Below are positions 22,827 through 35,294 of a DNA stretch of 64,000 nt, in pieces. Each line of letters begins with the position of its first letter. Within the stretch, counting starts at the first letter, position 1. The notes under the pieces were generated by a model. It searched no databases, had not been told where the DNA came from, and was given only the letters and a program-made list of their open reading frames with translations. The stretch comes from Candolleomyces eurysporus (Eukaryota > Basidiomycota > Agaricomycetes > Agaricales > Psathyrellaceae), in assembly GCA_027579435.1 (NCBI GenBank), contig JANBPK010001483.1, positions 21,262-85,261 on the forward strand, read 5' to 3'. The position numbers were made by a program, and so were the translations under genes.

Positions 22827-25593
22827 TTATTTTTTCAGTTCGTTTTCAATCTTCGCAATTTCGTTCGAAGCGTCGCGGCTGCCCGTCGCGACATGCATCA
22901 TCCGGAGAAGGGATATCAACCTGTCCAGCCACTCTCCTCGACGTCTGTGTTCGACTGTGTAGTGTTGATTAAGTAGTTCTCGTGTGTGCTTTATTGCTTC
23001 TTCGAGGTAGACGAGTGACTGGTTTCGTTCGTACAGAATTTGGAGGGACATGATTAAATAGCGCAGTGACTTATGGCGGTATATGCGGTGGGAGGAAATC
23101 AAATTGAGAGATTCGCGGAGGAAAGGAATGGCCTGCATAAGATCTTCGATCGACCCTGATGTCCTGAAGCGAGAGTAGAATGCAATCCCAATATTCATTA
23201 GGGGCCAACGGCGGGTAACCAAAGAGCACCCTTCAAGAAGCGACAGGGCCCTCTCGAGCAAAGAAATCGCGTCGTCGTGGTCCGAAATGCACCCCGAATG
23301 TTCTCCCCGTGATCGCAGAGCATCACCAAGATTGGAGAGTGTGGAAGGCCTGTGTTGTAGTGTCAGTGCTTCGCGATACAACGATATGGCCTCCTCAACG
23401 TGGGAAATGGCGCCGTCGTCTTCGTAGAGTGCATGGAGTGCATTTCCGAGATTGTCGAGTGAGAAGGATCGGTCGACATCGGGAGATGTTCGAATCCCCA
23501 ATGCTTCACGATGAACTCCAATGGCTTCTATAATGTGGGCGGTACATCCGCTCCGCTGAAACAGCGCATAAAGAGCATTTCCGAGATTGTTCAGCGACAC
23601 GGGGAGATGTGGGTGGGGAGATGGGCGAAGGCGACGTGTTTCACGGAACAGTGAAATAGCCTCTTCTACAGTGTGGGTAGACCCTGTGGCCTCAAACAGC
23701 ATGCAGAGCGCAATGCCGAGATTATCGAGCGTCGAGGCCCGGGCCTCGTCGGAAGACGTCCGAAGGGTGAGTGCTTCACGATGCAGCGAGGCGACCCTCT
23801 CAATGTGCATGTGCATGGTTTCCTTGTGTTTAAAAATTTCAAGGAGCTCTACTCCGAGTTTGTCGAGGTAAAACGCATGTGACTCAGACAATGGTGGGCA
23901 TCTCCGCGCTTGGGAGCATAGATTTAAAATCATAGAGCGAGCAGTTTGATTGTCGAAAACATGGTGTCCTTCTCTCCAATGGCTATCTTCATAATCCACG
24001 GAATACGCCACAGCTGTCTGCTTCGAGCATTGGCGGAAACTCCCCTCCCGCCGTCGATCCTTCAAGGATACCACGAAGCATCCGAAAAAGAGGTGAAGAT
24101 GGAAGGTAGGAGGTACATAAAAAGGCCCTGCCCGATATTCGGTGGTCAGGAAGTCACGGAGGGATGTGTGGTAGAGGGTGACGGGTACATGGTCGGTATC
24201 TGGAGCTCGGATGATGGCCTGAAGGTCGAGTAGGACTCGAACTACCGCGTAGGTCGGCAGGCCAAGTAGCTCGGCGATACCTGACACTGGCAGTGGGGTT
24301 TTGATGAGGGCCAGAGTTGAAATGACTTCGCGGAAATGGGGAAGGCGCTCAGAGCGCGAGAGGGCCGCTGAGTAAAGGGCATCAAGCCCAGAATTGAGAT
24401 TGAGTGAGAGAGGAAGACGGTCCATGGGCGTTAATTGTTCATCTTGTGAACCAGATCCGTGGAATATGAACCCGAACAGTGCCGATGCGAGGGTGAAGGA
24501 CCCGCCGATGTGGTCCACCAACTTTCGAGCGTCGGATGGGTTTGGCCAGGAACCGTTTTGCCGTATGTATGCTTGTACAGCTGGATCTCCTTTAGCGTGC
24601 GTGTCGAATGCAGTATGCATGAATGTTTCAATGTCCTCCCTCGAACAGTGATCAGCAAGGTCCTCGATACGGACGCCGCGACCGTTCAAACGGGCATGAA
24701 TATGTTGCTCGACGCGGCTGGTGATAAATACGCGAAGGGGGATGAAGGGTTTGTTTTTGAAGAATCTGAACATGCAATCAAGAAGCTCTTGAACGCCTTG
24801 TTTGTCTTCGCATTCGTCAAGGGCGTCAATCACTACGAGGTAAGGGCAGGATGTCCACTTTTGAACCAGCGAGCCTCGCCCGACGATTGTTTCGAATGGT
24901 CCATAGAATAAGGCTTGAAGTCGAGCGCTTAGAGCCAGTCTCGACTTGGTTGAAACCAGGTCCGGGTCATCCTCTACGGCAGCTAAAATCAATGGGGCTG
25001 CCTCGGGGATAGCTTTCGCCAGTTGAATTGCAAGGGCGTTCGGAAGTCCTCCTATTTGACTCCTGTCCGCTGCACCTTGATAGNAAAAAAAAGCTGGCAA
25101 CCAGTCGGAAATCTCCCTGACCTCGGTTACACAGTTCTTGAGCGATTGCAGATTTCCCGCTCCCCGCACATCCGAATAGATAGAAGATGTGCTTCCGTTG
25201 CAGCAACACGCTACTGGAGACCCAGGTGACGATCACCTTGATTATGACTTTTCGCGTCCCAGGCAAGCATGCAGAGTCGGGGGGTAACAGCTTTCGGTTT
25301 CGAGTATGGGATGCGTCTGGAATGGGCTGGAGTAGCTCGAATAATCCTGAAGCACGATTGTGGTCAGAGATTTGATTGAGAACATGGATGACCTCAGTAA
25401 GCCTACTTGTCGTCAAGTCAAACAACATGGTATCTGTCGCGGCGCTGGCTAGCATTGAATGGTTGAACTTGAGCATCTCTCCAGCAAAGCAACGCCAGGT
25501 TCCATGTAGGGAGTAGAGGGTGGGAAGGAGGGTGACAGCCTTCTTAAGAAAGGTCACGGCACTGCTGTGCAAGGCTCTCTTTTCTGGTCCCGG
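22827..25593 (-). CDS. NACHT-TPR STAND NTPase (NLR2), N-terminus unresolved
   Basis: Coding sequence runs from an acceptor near 25594 to the stop at 22827, about 920 codons. It has a helical N-terminal segment (SSAVTFLKKAVTLLPTLYS), Walker A GCAGSGKS, Walker B LVVIDALDECED and C-terminal TPR-like repeats (TLDNLGIALCMLFEATGS, LNNLGNALYALFQRSG). It ends IAKIENELKK, a tail NLR1 lacks. At 25084 an N beside a run of eight A (25085-25092) throws the frame off by one. Removing it gives VASFFFYQGAADRSQ, matching NLR1, so the break is probably artificial. A first exon upstream of 25593 must exist but I could not place it. The TQIG exon of NLR1 is not seen here. Nearest neighbour upstream is transporter 3, same strand. 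Confidence 0.75.
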
Positions 25594-26746
25594 CTGTGCA
25601 AATCATGCCATGCTGTTGCCTTCCTTCATTAAACCTTATTTTGGCTGTTCACCGGGACAGGAAAAGCTAGTGCACCACTGGCGGAGCGTTGAGCGAAGAC
25701 AGTGCAAGGATATAATCAGGGTTTCGGAAGCAGATGAAGAAAGGAGAGGGGAAGGGGGTATGCGCTGGGAGGGAGGGGGGCTCAGAGAGCGGGCATATCT
25801 TCACGAATTGGGAGTTAGCATTCGATTAAGTTGCCCGGTCAGGAATAATGAATGGTTCCACATACCGCTCCATCGAGATAAGCGGACACGCTTATGGGCA
25901 GATCTGGCTTTTCCATCGCCTCGTGTCGACACATGCATGTACCCCCATGGCCTGATCAGTAGGTGACGCCCAAGGAATTCGCCCTTCTGATGAGTGACAA
26001 GGACTCGGAATGTTCAGTCCTGCCGATGGCCGCGGGATTCAAGAGAGCTGTTATTTAAATGCTACTGGGCGCTGGGCTCAGAGAAACTATCTCAGTGTCT
26101 AGGGTAGCGCATCGGAGTGGCGACTGGTCGCTCCTAGCGGTCGCTCCTAGTACTCTCCTCAACCGTATGATTCCCACCTGAGGCCTGGAGTGTCACTGAG
26201 GCGCCTAGCCGGAACCATGTGAGACCTGTTGCTGGGTATAAGATCGCTGGGCATCGAAGTAAAGTAATACATGGGAGATGTACATATAAAAACATCTAGA
26301 GGGCCAGTGGAAGCCTCTACATTTGTTCTTCTCAAGCTCCCTTCGTGTAAAGAATTGCCATCATCGCACCCACAACGAAGTCCGGCTGCAAATCGTAGCA
26401 CAGACGGCGCCCGATAAATGAATATTTCACTTGTATTTGGAGGATGGAGCGTACCAGTGCTTTCGAGGTACCACGCTTTGGGGAGAGAATAGGCGACTTC
26501 AAGAGAGACGTCTCTTAGATCGTCTTTGCTGTTCGACATAGTGGACGGAGAGGTGTCTACGCGTACGAGCAATGATTCGAGCCTGGAATTTGGCGCTCGA
26601 CCTCCAACAGGGCAGGCGCTCAGGAAGGTTTCAAGCAGAGATTACCCGATATATTAGTTAAGACAATGCACAAAACAACATCTATAAATTCATACAAAAT
26701 TGATATGATCCCATTTCGAATTGCTTCTTTCAAACTTGTCGTCCTT
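25594..26746. other. spacer between NLR2 and transporter 3
   Basis: No full gene. It must contain the 5' end of NLR2 and the 3' flank of transporter 3. At 26348-26389 a fragment (aaagaattgccatcatcgca) closely matches the very 3' end of the transporter genes, so another duplication scar lies here. A short direct repeat ggtcgctcctag occurs twice at about 26125-26150. Confidence 0.5.
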
Positions 26747-28493
26747 TCAATAAAGCACCGCCATCATAGCACTCACAACACCCAAGCCGACACTCGTCAT
26801 TGCAATAAGCGGAAGGGTGTTCCACATCGCAAACTTCCACTGCTTGATCTTGATCCCCTTATCCTTCAAAATAGCGACCCACAGCAATCCCCCTAAACTC
26901 GCTGAGAACGTGAAGCTCACAGCGCCGATATTGCTCGCAACAGCAAGCGACACCGCAGCCGCCCGAGCAGTATCCTCCCGAAAATTGGATGCTCTAATGA
27001 TCTTGGTGAGCAAGATTGTAGCGCCGATACTTGTCCCCGATATATTGCATAGGATGACGCCGAATACGCCTATGAGCCATACCACGGGCATGATTTGTTT
27101 GTTGGAAGCGGTGACGAGCCATCCGGCGAAAATATCTATCCACCCTTGGTGCTCAAGAGCTTCGATAAGAATGAATTGGGAGAAGGCAAAAGGGACTAGG
27201 ATGAAGGGTAACCGGGGAAGGGCAGTGAAAAATGTAGGGAAATGCGCGGCAAGTTCCTGATATTTCGAGGATAGTCGACGCCGTGGTTCGCGGATCGATC
27301 TGGGCGTTGTAGCGCGTGGCGGCGTGGTTGGAACAGGTGCACGTTGAAGCGTACTGTTGAGATACGGGAGTGTCGAGGACTCGAATTGCTTAGGTGTGTT
27401 GGCAGAGGCATCTTCGTCGTTCTGGAGGGTATGAATCGATTGAGGGGCACTGTCGCGTTGCATATCGTCGGACGTGGCGCGGCGGAACGCGGCGGCAACA
27501 TTGCGATCATCCGCGACATTGGGTCTATTTTCGTCAAACTTGGGTATCTTGCCCGTGGAATATCTGTAGTGATCCCAAAAGATATCGAAGATGAACTTGC
27601 CACCAGCAAATGGCAGCACGACCTTCCATGCATCGACATGGAAGAAGCTGAGGACAATAACCGCGATGAGACAGATGGCAAGCCATATGCTGCCGAGAAT
27701 GGCGCTGACTGGGTCCCGCAGAACCTCCCGGGGATTTAAATGCCCTGAAGCTTTAAACTTCCGGGGAACATGGTTTTCGCTTCGGTACTGGAGCATGAGT
27801 ACGAGGTAGCAAGCAATGCTGCAGGCAATGAAGGGTAAAATCGTGTATGCCGTGAATGCTGCGTTGTTGATTCGAAAACCTTCGCAAATTACGACATTGG
27901 TGGGGTTGCCCACGAATAGAACCATACTTGCTGTGTTGGCGGCAGCAAATTCAGAAATTAACCAAGCGTCGGGGTCTAATCCAGTTGCAGCTGTGTAGTG
28001 GACCAGGAAAGCGGTACCAAAGAGAAAGACCGGATCATTGCCGACGACCATGCTGATGAGGGTGAGGAGAAGGTAGAGGTAGAGGTAGAGCTTGTGGCCA
28101 CTGGAGCCACCTTTGTTGCTGACCCAGAAAGCGGCGGCTTGGAAGATCCCGGTAACATCCAGGGTAATGGCCATGTAAGCGAAAGAAATGAATAGGATGA
28201 TGATATTATATGGCTTGATGTTGTCTGGGTTAACAGCAAGTAAGGGCAGCCTCCAGGAACTATGAATAGAGCAGCGTACCTGTCCCAACGATGCCGTTTC
28301 GTATTTGCGTGACCCCAAGACACTGAGACGCCCATAGGATCATAATGGCCATGATTGGGGCCGTCACCAGGCCAATAGTGACTTTTCGTCTACCAATGAG
28401 AGGCAGGGGCACATGGAAGGACAGTGACTGGATGACGAAGATGGCCGAGAGGAAGAACAATATAAGTGTTACGATTGCAAATCGACTGATCAT
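26747..28493 (-). CDS. ArsB/citrate-transporter-like membrane protein, copy 3
   Basis: Two exons (28493-28280, 28224-26747), 563 residues. The first exon is exactly as long as in the other copies (214 nt) and ends in the same phase. It begins with the hydrophobic head MISRFAIVTLILFFLSAIF and has both superfamily signatures, FVGNPTNVVI and CNISGTSIGATILLTKII, then the common C-terminus VVSAMMAVLY. The central loop is shorter than in copies 1 and 2. The gene is intact. It lies between gene X (upstream) and NLR2 (downstream), all on the minus strand. Confidence 0.82.
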
Positions 28494-28853
28494 GTTGGAC
28501 CAGCGTTTATCAGAAGGGAGTTGGAGGCTTGTGGAATTAGGTGATGTCTTGAAATGAGCAGGGTCTCGGAACCCCCAAATTCGACTTCTGTCTGCCAGAA
28601 CCTCGGTATTGAACGTTCTCCCGCCTTTAGAGCTGAGACTCGATATCTCTCGAACGCCCTCCGTCGCCTAACCAGACCAATGAGCACACGAAGGTGGATT
28701 ATGATCGACCCAAAACTGACATACCTGTGTGCACTAGGTTGAAGTCGAGGTCAAGACACAGGCGGAAGGAGGAAGCCACCGTCGACTGACCGAGCAATGC
28801 AGGGTGAGAATTGAAGGCGATCATTTTGAGCGAATGCTGTAGGCCGCGGCTGT

Positions 28854-28990
28854 GCCTCTTGCACGCCTCGTGCAGGCCCCACCCCGCTAGGTGCCTCCGG
28901 TTTCCATGCATAAGGAAGCCTCTTGCACGCCTCGTGCAGGNCCCCACCCCCCTAATTTCTAGGTGCCTCCGGTTTTCATGCATAAGGAAA
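28854..28990. repeat. tandem direct repeat, two units of about 65-70 bp
   Basis: Units 28854-28916 and 28917-28990 share gcctcttgcacgcctcgtgc, then aggtgcctccggtttycatg and cataaggaa. The second unit has an added ctaatttct and an N at 28941. Each unit contains the small inverted repeat gcacg-cct-cgtgc, able to form a hairpin. It lies about 360 bp upstream of transporter 3. Confidence 0.85.
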
Positions 28991-29819
28991 CGCCCTTCGA
29001 GACCCCCCCCCCCCCCCAAACTCCGATCTTTTATGCGGTCAATCCCTGCCTGCCGTTGGAGAGGTCCGATTAGAAGTGCGCACGGCAGGGCCGGAAATTG
29101 ACCCAAGACCACCCGTCAGAAGCTGAACAGGTCACCGACCTCCGAGTTTTGATCACCAGTAACGTCCGACCGAAAGTGCGTACAGAAGCGGGGACAAAAG
29201 GAGAGGTTTCGATCTTTGTGCGAATTGGCCCGGGAGAGGGGGTACAAAGCGCCTCGAAATGGTTGTTGAACCTCTGCATATTGGGGACCTCGTGCACGCT
29301 GGTGCTGACGGCTTTTGTTCTAAATTGACTTCCGCGGGTGATTTGTAGGCATTGACAGGTGATATGCGGAGGAATCACAGAGCGCCCCTTACTTTGGATC
29401 GATTTCAACTATTCGGTATATCAGCCATTAATCATCTCCATCCATTTCATGAAGAGACTCGAACGCAGCGACGTACCATGTCCTTTCGTTTCTTCAAGAC
29501 ACGGTGAGGAGGATCTGGGTCTAGACGCAATTACGAAAAGCAAAGTATCATCACAATTGAACGAATCGTGGAATAAATGAACGGACTGAAAACAACGACA
29601 ACCGCCGACCTGGGCAATATTGTTGCACGTAGGTGGAGCCCCCCCACTTTGTATCCAAACCAAACGCATTCTCATCCAAGAGGCTGCTTGGATGCACCCA
29701 TTCAAATGAATCCACAAATGATGGCCTAACGAATAAGCGGACAGAAGCCTGAGAAAGCAGAAAGAGTGTAGTAAAGCAATTATAAGCACATACGGGCAAC
29801 TCAACTAGGATCTAATATT

Positions 29820-31691
29820 GCTTACAGTTAGCTTTCACCGCAAAAGCAGAGACAGGGCTCGTTGTTTCAATAGCCGTACTATCCGGTGCATCGTACTCCG
29901 CTTTCACCGTGCCAGTGTGGGGTGATTTAGGTCGGAGGACCACCTTCCGCAATTTCTTCTGCCCAGTTTCTTCTTCCATTAGGACGCGGCCTCTATTTGC
30001 TAATTCCTGTGCGATTCTTTAGCGACACACACGACCGCCCTGCTGTTTGCTGTTGGTGAGGCAAGGCCCTTGTAAACGAGGCTGACGAAGGTACCTTTTT
30101 CGAGGACGGGAGAGGAGTCGACCTGGATGTTGTATGGGCAGAGACACCCTTGGAACCGGGTAAAGTAAGGTGCGTCAAGAACTCGGCACGCCTGTAGTCG
30201 TAAAAACAGCAAAGCGTGAGAGATGTAAGAATAGACAAGAGCTATAATGGACGTACTCGGTGAAGGTTTGAAAGCAAGGACGCTCCAAGCGTAATAAAAT
30301 CTGCCAATGAATAGAGCACCCTCTGGAAGAGACTTGGGACACCGGGAAGATGCAGCGTTTCCGATTGGCCTGATATTAGGCTCTGTGAACGAATCAGCAA
30401 ATTAGCGATGTAGTTAGATCTGTAGAGTACGGCGAAGATGGAGGAGAAACTCAGACTCACCACCCGAAGTTCTGGAGGTACGAAAATGACTTCAGCCATT
30501 CAAAGAGCCATTCGAAAGGTAGCTGCTTTCAAATTCTGACCTTGGTTCTGGAGTGGGGCACATTTGCAATGCTCTTTCAAGATCTTCATCCTTCGAATGG
30601 CTTCTTGCTGGTGAATAAGGGTATTGTGGAGGGCGGTTGCCAGACTGCCATAACTGATATCTATGGGAATGCCAGGCGGAGTCGAGCATCAGTGAGGGTA
30701 AGAGGATTGGCATCACGACGCACCATCGTGTGTACTGAGCCCCATACATTCACTTGTGTTTGCGATCGAGTTCGCTGCTAGGCTAGGGCGTCCAGCTGCT
30801 TCGATTCTGCAACAGAAACGGGATATGATCAGTGTCCCAAGGTCCCATATAACTTCAATCCACTTCTTGCGTCCCCAGAAGTCTCAGGTTTAACGAAAGA
30901 AAAGCAAGGTTGGGTCAACACACGGTTCAATCCCATGCTGTAAGCATAAACTGCGCAAACGCATGTGAAGTGGAGTCTATTGTTTTCCCTTTGAATATCT
31001 CATCACTGGCAACGCCAGGCCCAACACCATTGTGTATGGGCGTTTAGGGAAGAAAAACAGAAGTAGGGAAGGAACGGTGGACGTGAGATAGAGCTTCAAT
31101 GATGCAGGTGCAAAGACCACCCAATAATGAGAACCGCAGCCGTTTGATATGTCGACGATCTCCGAATGGTTTGGCCGCAAGGGTGAAATAGGGAAATTCG
31201 GTGTAAACCGCACGGATTTGCCGGAACTCGTGCTACCGTCCAGTGAGGAAGAGGTGGTATTGGTGGTGGATGGAGATGCTCCTAATGATGGATCTGTGGG
31301 TTGTCGGAATATGGATATGGATTGAACGCGAGGCGACGAGGGCAGGAAGGGCTGAGGAAGTAACCGGCGCTGAGATGAAAGTTTGGAATCGTGAGTGTTC
31401 AATAATACCGAGGAGCCCGGGAAGTTAGAAGCCTCAGTGGAGATGTTGGTATCCTTCTTGGTTATCGAGCTGCAAAGATACTGTCGAGGATACAACGCGT
31501 CGAGAAAGGGCTAGGCCCGGCCAGCCACAGCGTCTAAAACCCCTCGCAGAGGCGCTACAGGATCGAGTTGAGCCGGTGAGAATAGCAGACAGCCTCTCGG
31601 GATAATGACTACTCTGGAAAATTGCCTGATTTCTGTGGGACTGCGTGGGATGAGAGGTCAACGCAACGGCGAAACCGTACTCCAGTGCCAC
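29820..31691 (-). CDS. gene X, unrecognised multi-exon gene, structure uncertain
   Basis: I recognise no family. Several blocks look like exons: SSPRVQSISIFRQPTDPS around 31330, a helical piece SLATALHNTLIHQQEAIRRM around 30620, EGALFIGRFYYAWSVLAFKP around 30290, LDAPYFTRFQGCLCPYNI around 30150, and a C-terminal piece RVLMEEETGQKKLRKVVLRP around 29950 ending near 29823. Splice-like signals (GTGAGT at about 30460, GTACGT at about 30250) separate some blocks, but I could not build a single unbroken model. A diverged partial copy lies at about 53005-53560, and there the frame of SVIVFRRSPS agrees with SVLAFKPSPS here. It may be a true gene or one starting to decay. Confidence 0.45.
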
Positions 31692-32067
31692 GTACTAGGG
31701 AGGTACCGGGTCCCGGCTTCGGTGAGGATGATGCAGGCTCTGGTCCGACCGGGGCATCGGCCTTCCATCATCCGTTCGCCTATCACGCAGCGCAGAATGA
31801 TCAACTAGCTCGACTGTACAAGATGTAGGTTACAATAAGTCTACATGGGCCAATTGCAAGGAGACTCATCAATTAAGAATCCCAAATGTAGCGAAGTTAA
31901 GCACGCGAATGAACTTTAGAAGGGGGGGAAGGGGAGACACGAAGAGTTTCGGGATGTGAGCACGTGTCAAATAATTATCCTGCATCCCCACTCATTCCTC
32001 AATCAGACTCAGGGGTGTCTTCTATTCGAACAGTTCACCCCAAGTACTGTTCGACTGGCGAAGATAT
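31692..32067. other. spacer, nothing recognised
   Basis: About 375 nt between gene X and the kinase-like gene. I see no coding sequence or named motif. Confidence 0.4.
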
Positions 32068-33017
32068 TTAGGAAGACCTATAGTTCACCTCTAAGCATAC
32101 GCGGATCCAGATAAAACAGATGGGCAGCCTACCATGACTGCTATTATACAAGTTAATGCGCCCAGAGGCAAGCCTCATGATCCACACCCTCATAGTCAGC
32201 GAGTTGGACTCAGAATTGCCTAGGAGCTTCCCTACATCCCAGGCAAACTTTTTTCCATCCGCAAAAGCGAGATCCTGAAAGACAGAAGGCAGAAACATGG
32301 TTTTCCCAAAATCCAACGCGAACATTTGACCGCTCTTGTCTCTCCTGAAATTACCCGGATGGATATCGTCGAGGCAGAGGCTGAGCTTTCCACCGTCCTC
32401 TTTGTTGAAGTCGATTCGAATGTGTGAGGGGTACTCCGCTCTAGCGAGAACCTAAGTATTTTCAAGTGAACAGTTGATACTCGGACGAGTCGAAACGAAG
32501 GCACATAGTTACTTACATTGTTGACGTGCTCCTGGAGCTCAGCGACCGAGTTGTACCGAACGGCTGAACAGTGATTCGCAAAGAACCGATGAAAGATGGG
32601 ACCACCTCCTACCGGGCCCGGAGCTGACACAGTTGGACTGGGAGTGATGGCCCAAAGCCGTTTGACAACAAGAGCAACTGCATCAGTATCCTCTTCCGTG
32701 CAATCCTGACCCTCGATGTGCTGCATTAGGATATATCCGTGGTCCTTGTAGCGGAAAGCATAGTAAACACGAGGGACCCGAACGACAGAGTCTTCATCCG
32801 AGTTCACAATATTCGCAATGAAATCTTGGGTTCGTGCCTCTCCCATGCCTAAGCAGTGCCCATATTTGATCCACACCGACTCAGAGCCATCCGGAGAATA
32901 GTCCACGAAGCCCGACGGTGCTGGTCCATTCTGTCGACACTTTTCAACGACAGCCTGTGGTGTTGGCAGCCATGGCGGTGAGTCCGGATTTTCGACTGCT
33001 AGGGTTATGGTATCCAT
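32068..33017 (-). CDS. aminoglycoside-phosphotransferase-like (protein-kinase-fold) protein
   Basis: Two exons (33017-32517, 32451-32068) give 294 residues. The N-lobe contains VWIKYGHCLGMGEARTQDFI (nucleotide-loop region) and YILMQHIEGQDC (hinge). The catalytic part reads LCLDDIHPGNFRRDKSG followed by FALDFGKT, so the catalytic Asp, the Asn and a DFG motif are present. The usual HGD that begins the loop in bacterial APH enzymes is replaced by CLDD. This variant is common in large, functionally unknown Agaricomycete families. A phosphotransfer reaction on a small molecule is plausible but unproven. The C-terminal 60 residues (MRVWIMRLASGRINLYNSS) are less typical. Confidence 0.7.
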
Positions 33018-33339
33018 CCTAAAAAGTAAGCGGTGGTGGCTAGTCAGCGACAAGGCCTAAGGCCTACGGAGTAAGTAGGAGCGCGTATACGCACTGTTGG
33101 AACGGTGGTTCTGGTAGAGGGGTTTTGTGTTCCGGCAAATCAGCCCGCGACCCCTAAAATGACGGAACGCCGATCACGATAGCACCGAAACAAATGCTGT
33201 CCTCGACGTCCGGCATTCGTCGCTCGATTCAGCAATATTCCAGTTGAGCTGCAAGTGGCAGCGTATCTTAGACTACCCTTATAAATAAGTACTGCATAAT
33301 GTACGCGTTGTAGATTACAGTTTAAATATCAAGAATGAT
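33018..33339. other. spacer, kinase-like promoter side
   Basis: 322 nt between the start of the kinase-like gene and the stop of the F-box gene. No coding potential seen. Confidence 0.35.
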
Positions 33340-34727
33340 TCACTCGCCGAGATTCGTATTGACAACCTCCCATCGTTCCTTGTAAAGTTCTGGGAACTTG
33401 TAATAGTAACGACTTTCGGAGCAATCAACAGTATGCAAATAGGGAAAATGAGCTCTTAGGAATGCCGTAACTCGTGCAGGAGAAAAGATCGGCGAGTTGC
33501 AAACGAGCAGTTTCCTCAGCTGAGATATGACGCACAACCCAGCAGGTCCAGCGAATCCATCCAACAGGGGTACCTGACAAGCGTCAAAACGCAGCCCGAG
33601 TTTCGTGAGGAGTGGGCAGCGGCGGCAGAGTTCCAAAATATGGATATGATTGATTGGAGGAATCTGTGTATCTGGCGACATGACGCCGAGAACCAGAGCT
33701 TCGACATTGGGCCAGGAGGTGGCGATCATCTTGAGCTGCTCTGGAGATACGCACCAACCCTCGACTAGCCCGATTTCTAAACGCTTCAGCCGCTGGCATG
33801 CAAGCAGAGGGACGATGTAGAGTGCTTTCCACCGAAAGACTTTTATCGAAACGCCAAATGAAAGGCTGGGGGTGGATTGTGAGCTTCTGAACTCTCTTGA
33901 TCCTCCGCGACTTCGTATATTGTTTTGGTTGATTTCAAGGCACAGAACTGGATTATAGTGAGTCGAGGAAGGGGCGCCAAGTGTGTTATGGCAGCATTCG
34001 AGATGTCCAACACCCGGAGGGTCTCGAGCTGAGTCCAAGGGAATAGGCATAGGTAGTCGCCGACGAAAGGAGATGAATTGACGTCCCTGAGGTCGAGTTC
34101 CTTCAAGTGTTGGAGCTTGAGGGGAACCTGTTTGATTGAAGTGACGTGGAGGGTTATATCCGAGTCGAAATCCAGCGAAAGCTTTGTTACTTTCTGACCC
34201 AAAAAAAGAGAGAAATAGTGTAAGTTTTGGCGAGAATGCGTCAACCCTCCACCTGAGCTCTTCTGCTAGAGGAGACAGGGCGCCAGGCTTCCATCTGGTC
34301 GTAACTTGCAACGCCTGCCAAACGTCTATCGAGAATATGTCTTTGGAGTGGCAGAAAAAGACAATGCTGCGAATCCGATGGGCGTAGAATTGTTGATACC
34401 GTTCCAAGTCTGCAGGTATCAAAGCTCGACGCAATAACCAGTGTGCACATGTGAGGTTCAATGGGACGCAAATTATGAAAAAATCGCACCCAGATTAGGG
34501 CTGTGAATTTAGCACCCTTAGAACGGATAGTTTTTGGGGTCGCCCTTAACAAGTCAGACGGCAAGCAAGCGATGAAGGCTTCGAGGGAATAGTTTCTACC
34601 CCATATTTCGTTGAGACCAGGTTCGAGAAGGGCCCGACACGTCAGAGCCAACGAGAACACCGTTGAACCCCCGTGCGCACTGGCACAGTGGAAAATGCCT
34701 CAGAACCTCTGAGTTGCATCGGTCCAT
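33340..34727 (-). pseudogene. F-box/LRR protein, disrupted frame
   Basis: The reading order is that of Agaricomycete F-box proteins: MDRCNSEVL at the start, then VFSLALTCRALLEPGLNEIW (F-box), ALIPADLERYQQFYAHRIRS after one intron (34515-34425), then leucine-rich segments (LKELDLRDVNSS, LETLRVLDISNAAITHLAPL, LKRLEIGLVEGWCVS, LLTKLGLRFDACQ) ending VVNTNLGE. Three shifts break the frame: one extra base at about 34694-34704, one extra in the A7 run at 34201-34207, and one missing in the G5 run at 33868-33872. Two sit in homopolymers, so sequencing error is as likely as real decay. If intact, it would recruit a substrate to an SCF ubiquitin ligase. Confidence 0.65.
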
Positions 34728-34915
34728 TGGCAGAACGAGGTGAGAGAAAGGACTGATTCGGATAATGCCGAAACGCGTCTGAATCCAAGAAAATATCATG
34801 TTCTACTGGCTACTAGTACAATTTCATATCAAAGTCCTAGACTTTCATCCATCAATACGACCTTGGGGTTCAGGGAAGGAAAAAGGAAAGATTTCATGGC
34901 CAGACAAGTAATGTT

Positions 34916-35294
34916 CTAAGCTTGCCCAGATTCCTCCAATACCTGCTGCGCATGCTCCTTAGCGGCTTCAGAGGTCCTGGGGTCTGCAAATTATCCGTAT
35001 TAGACTGATTTACCCACAGAACCACATGTAAGAAGAAACCCACTCGATAAGGTTGCCTTATACCCGCCCAAGACACGGTTATGGTGTTCCGAATCTTCTT
35101 GTGCAGGGGCTCCTTCATACTCGCCCATTTCCTGAAGCCTCTCAATATCACGCTGTTTAGCTTCCTCCGAGACACGGGGGTTGTTGATAGCAGCCTTGAG
35201 GCCACGAACGACGTTGCCCTGATCCTTATGGGCTGGAGTAAATAGGCATCAGAGGGGCAACAGGGGAAAAAAGGGAGTAGAGCGTACTAGACAT
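34916..35294 (-). CDS. conidiation-specific protein 6 (con-6) homolog
   Basis: Three exons (35294-35288, 35232-35044, 34983-34916) encode 87 residues. The first exon is only seven bases (ATGTCTA); this start is chosen because it gives an unbroken, in-phase protein with family-typical content. Two con-6 repeats are visible: GLKAAINNPRVSEEAKQRD and GYKATLSNPRTSEAAKEHA, each with the NP-x-(V/T)SEEAK core, and the protein ends QVLEESGQA. In ascomycetes con-6 accumulates in conidia and stressed cells and is small, hydrophilic and probably disordered. In this fungus a role in spores or desiccation is inference. Confidence 0.88.
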
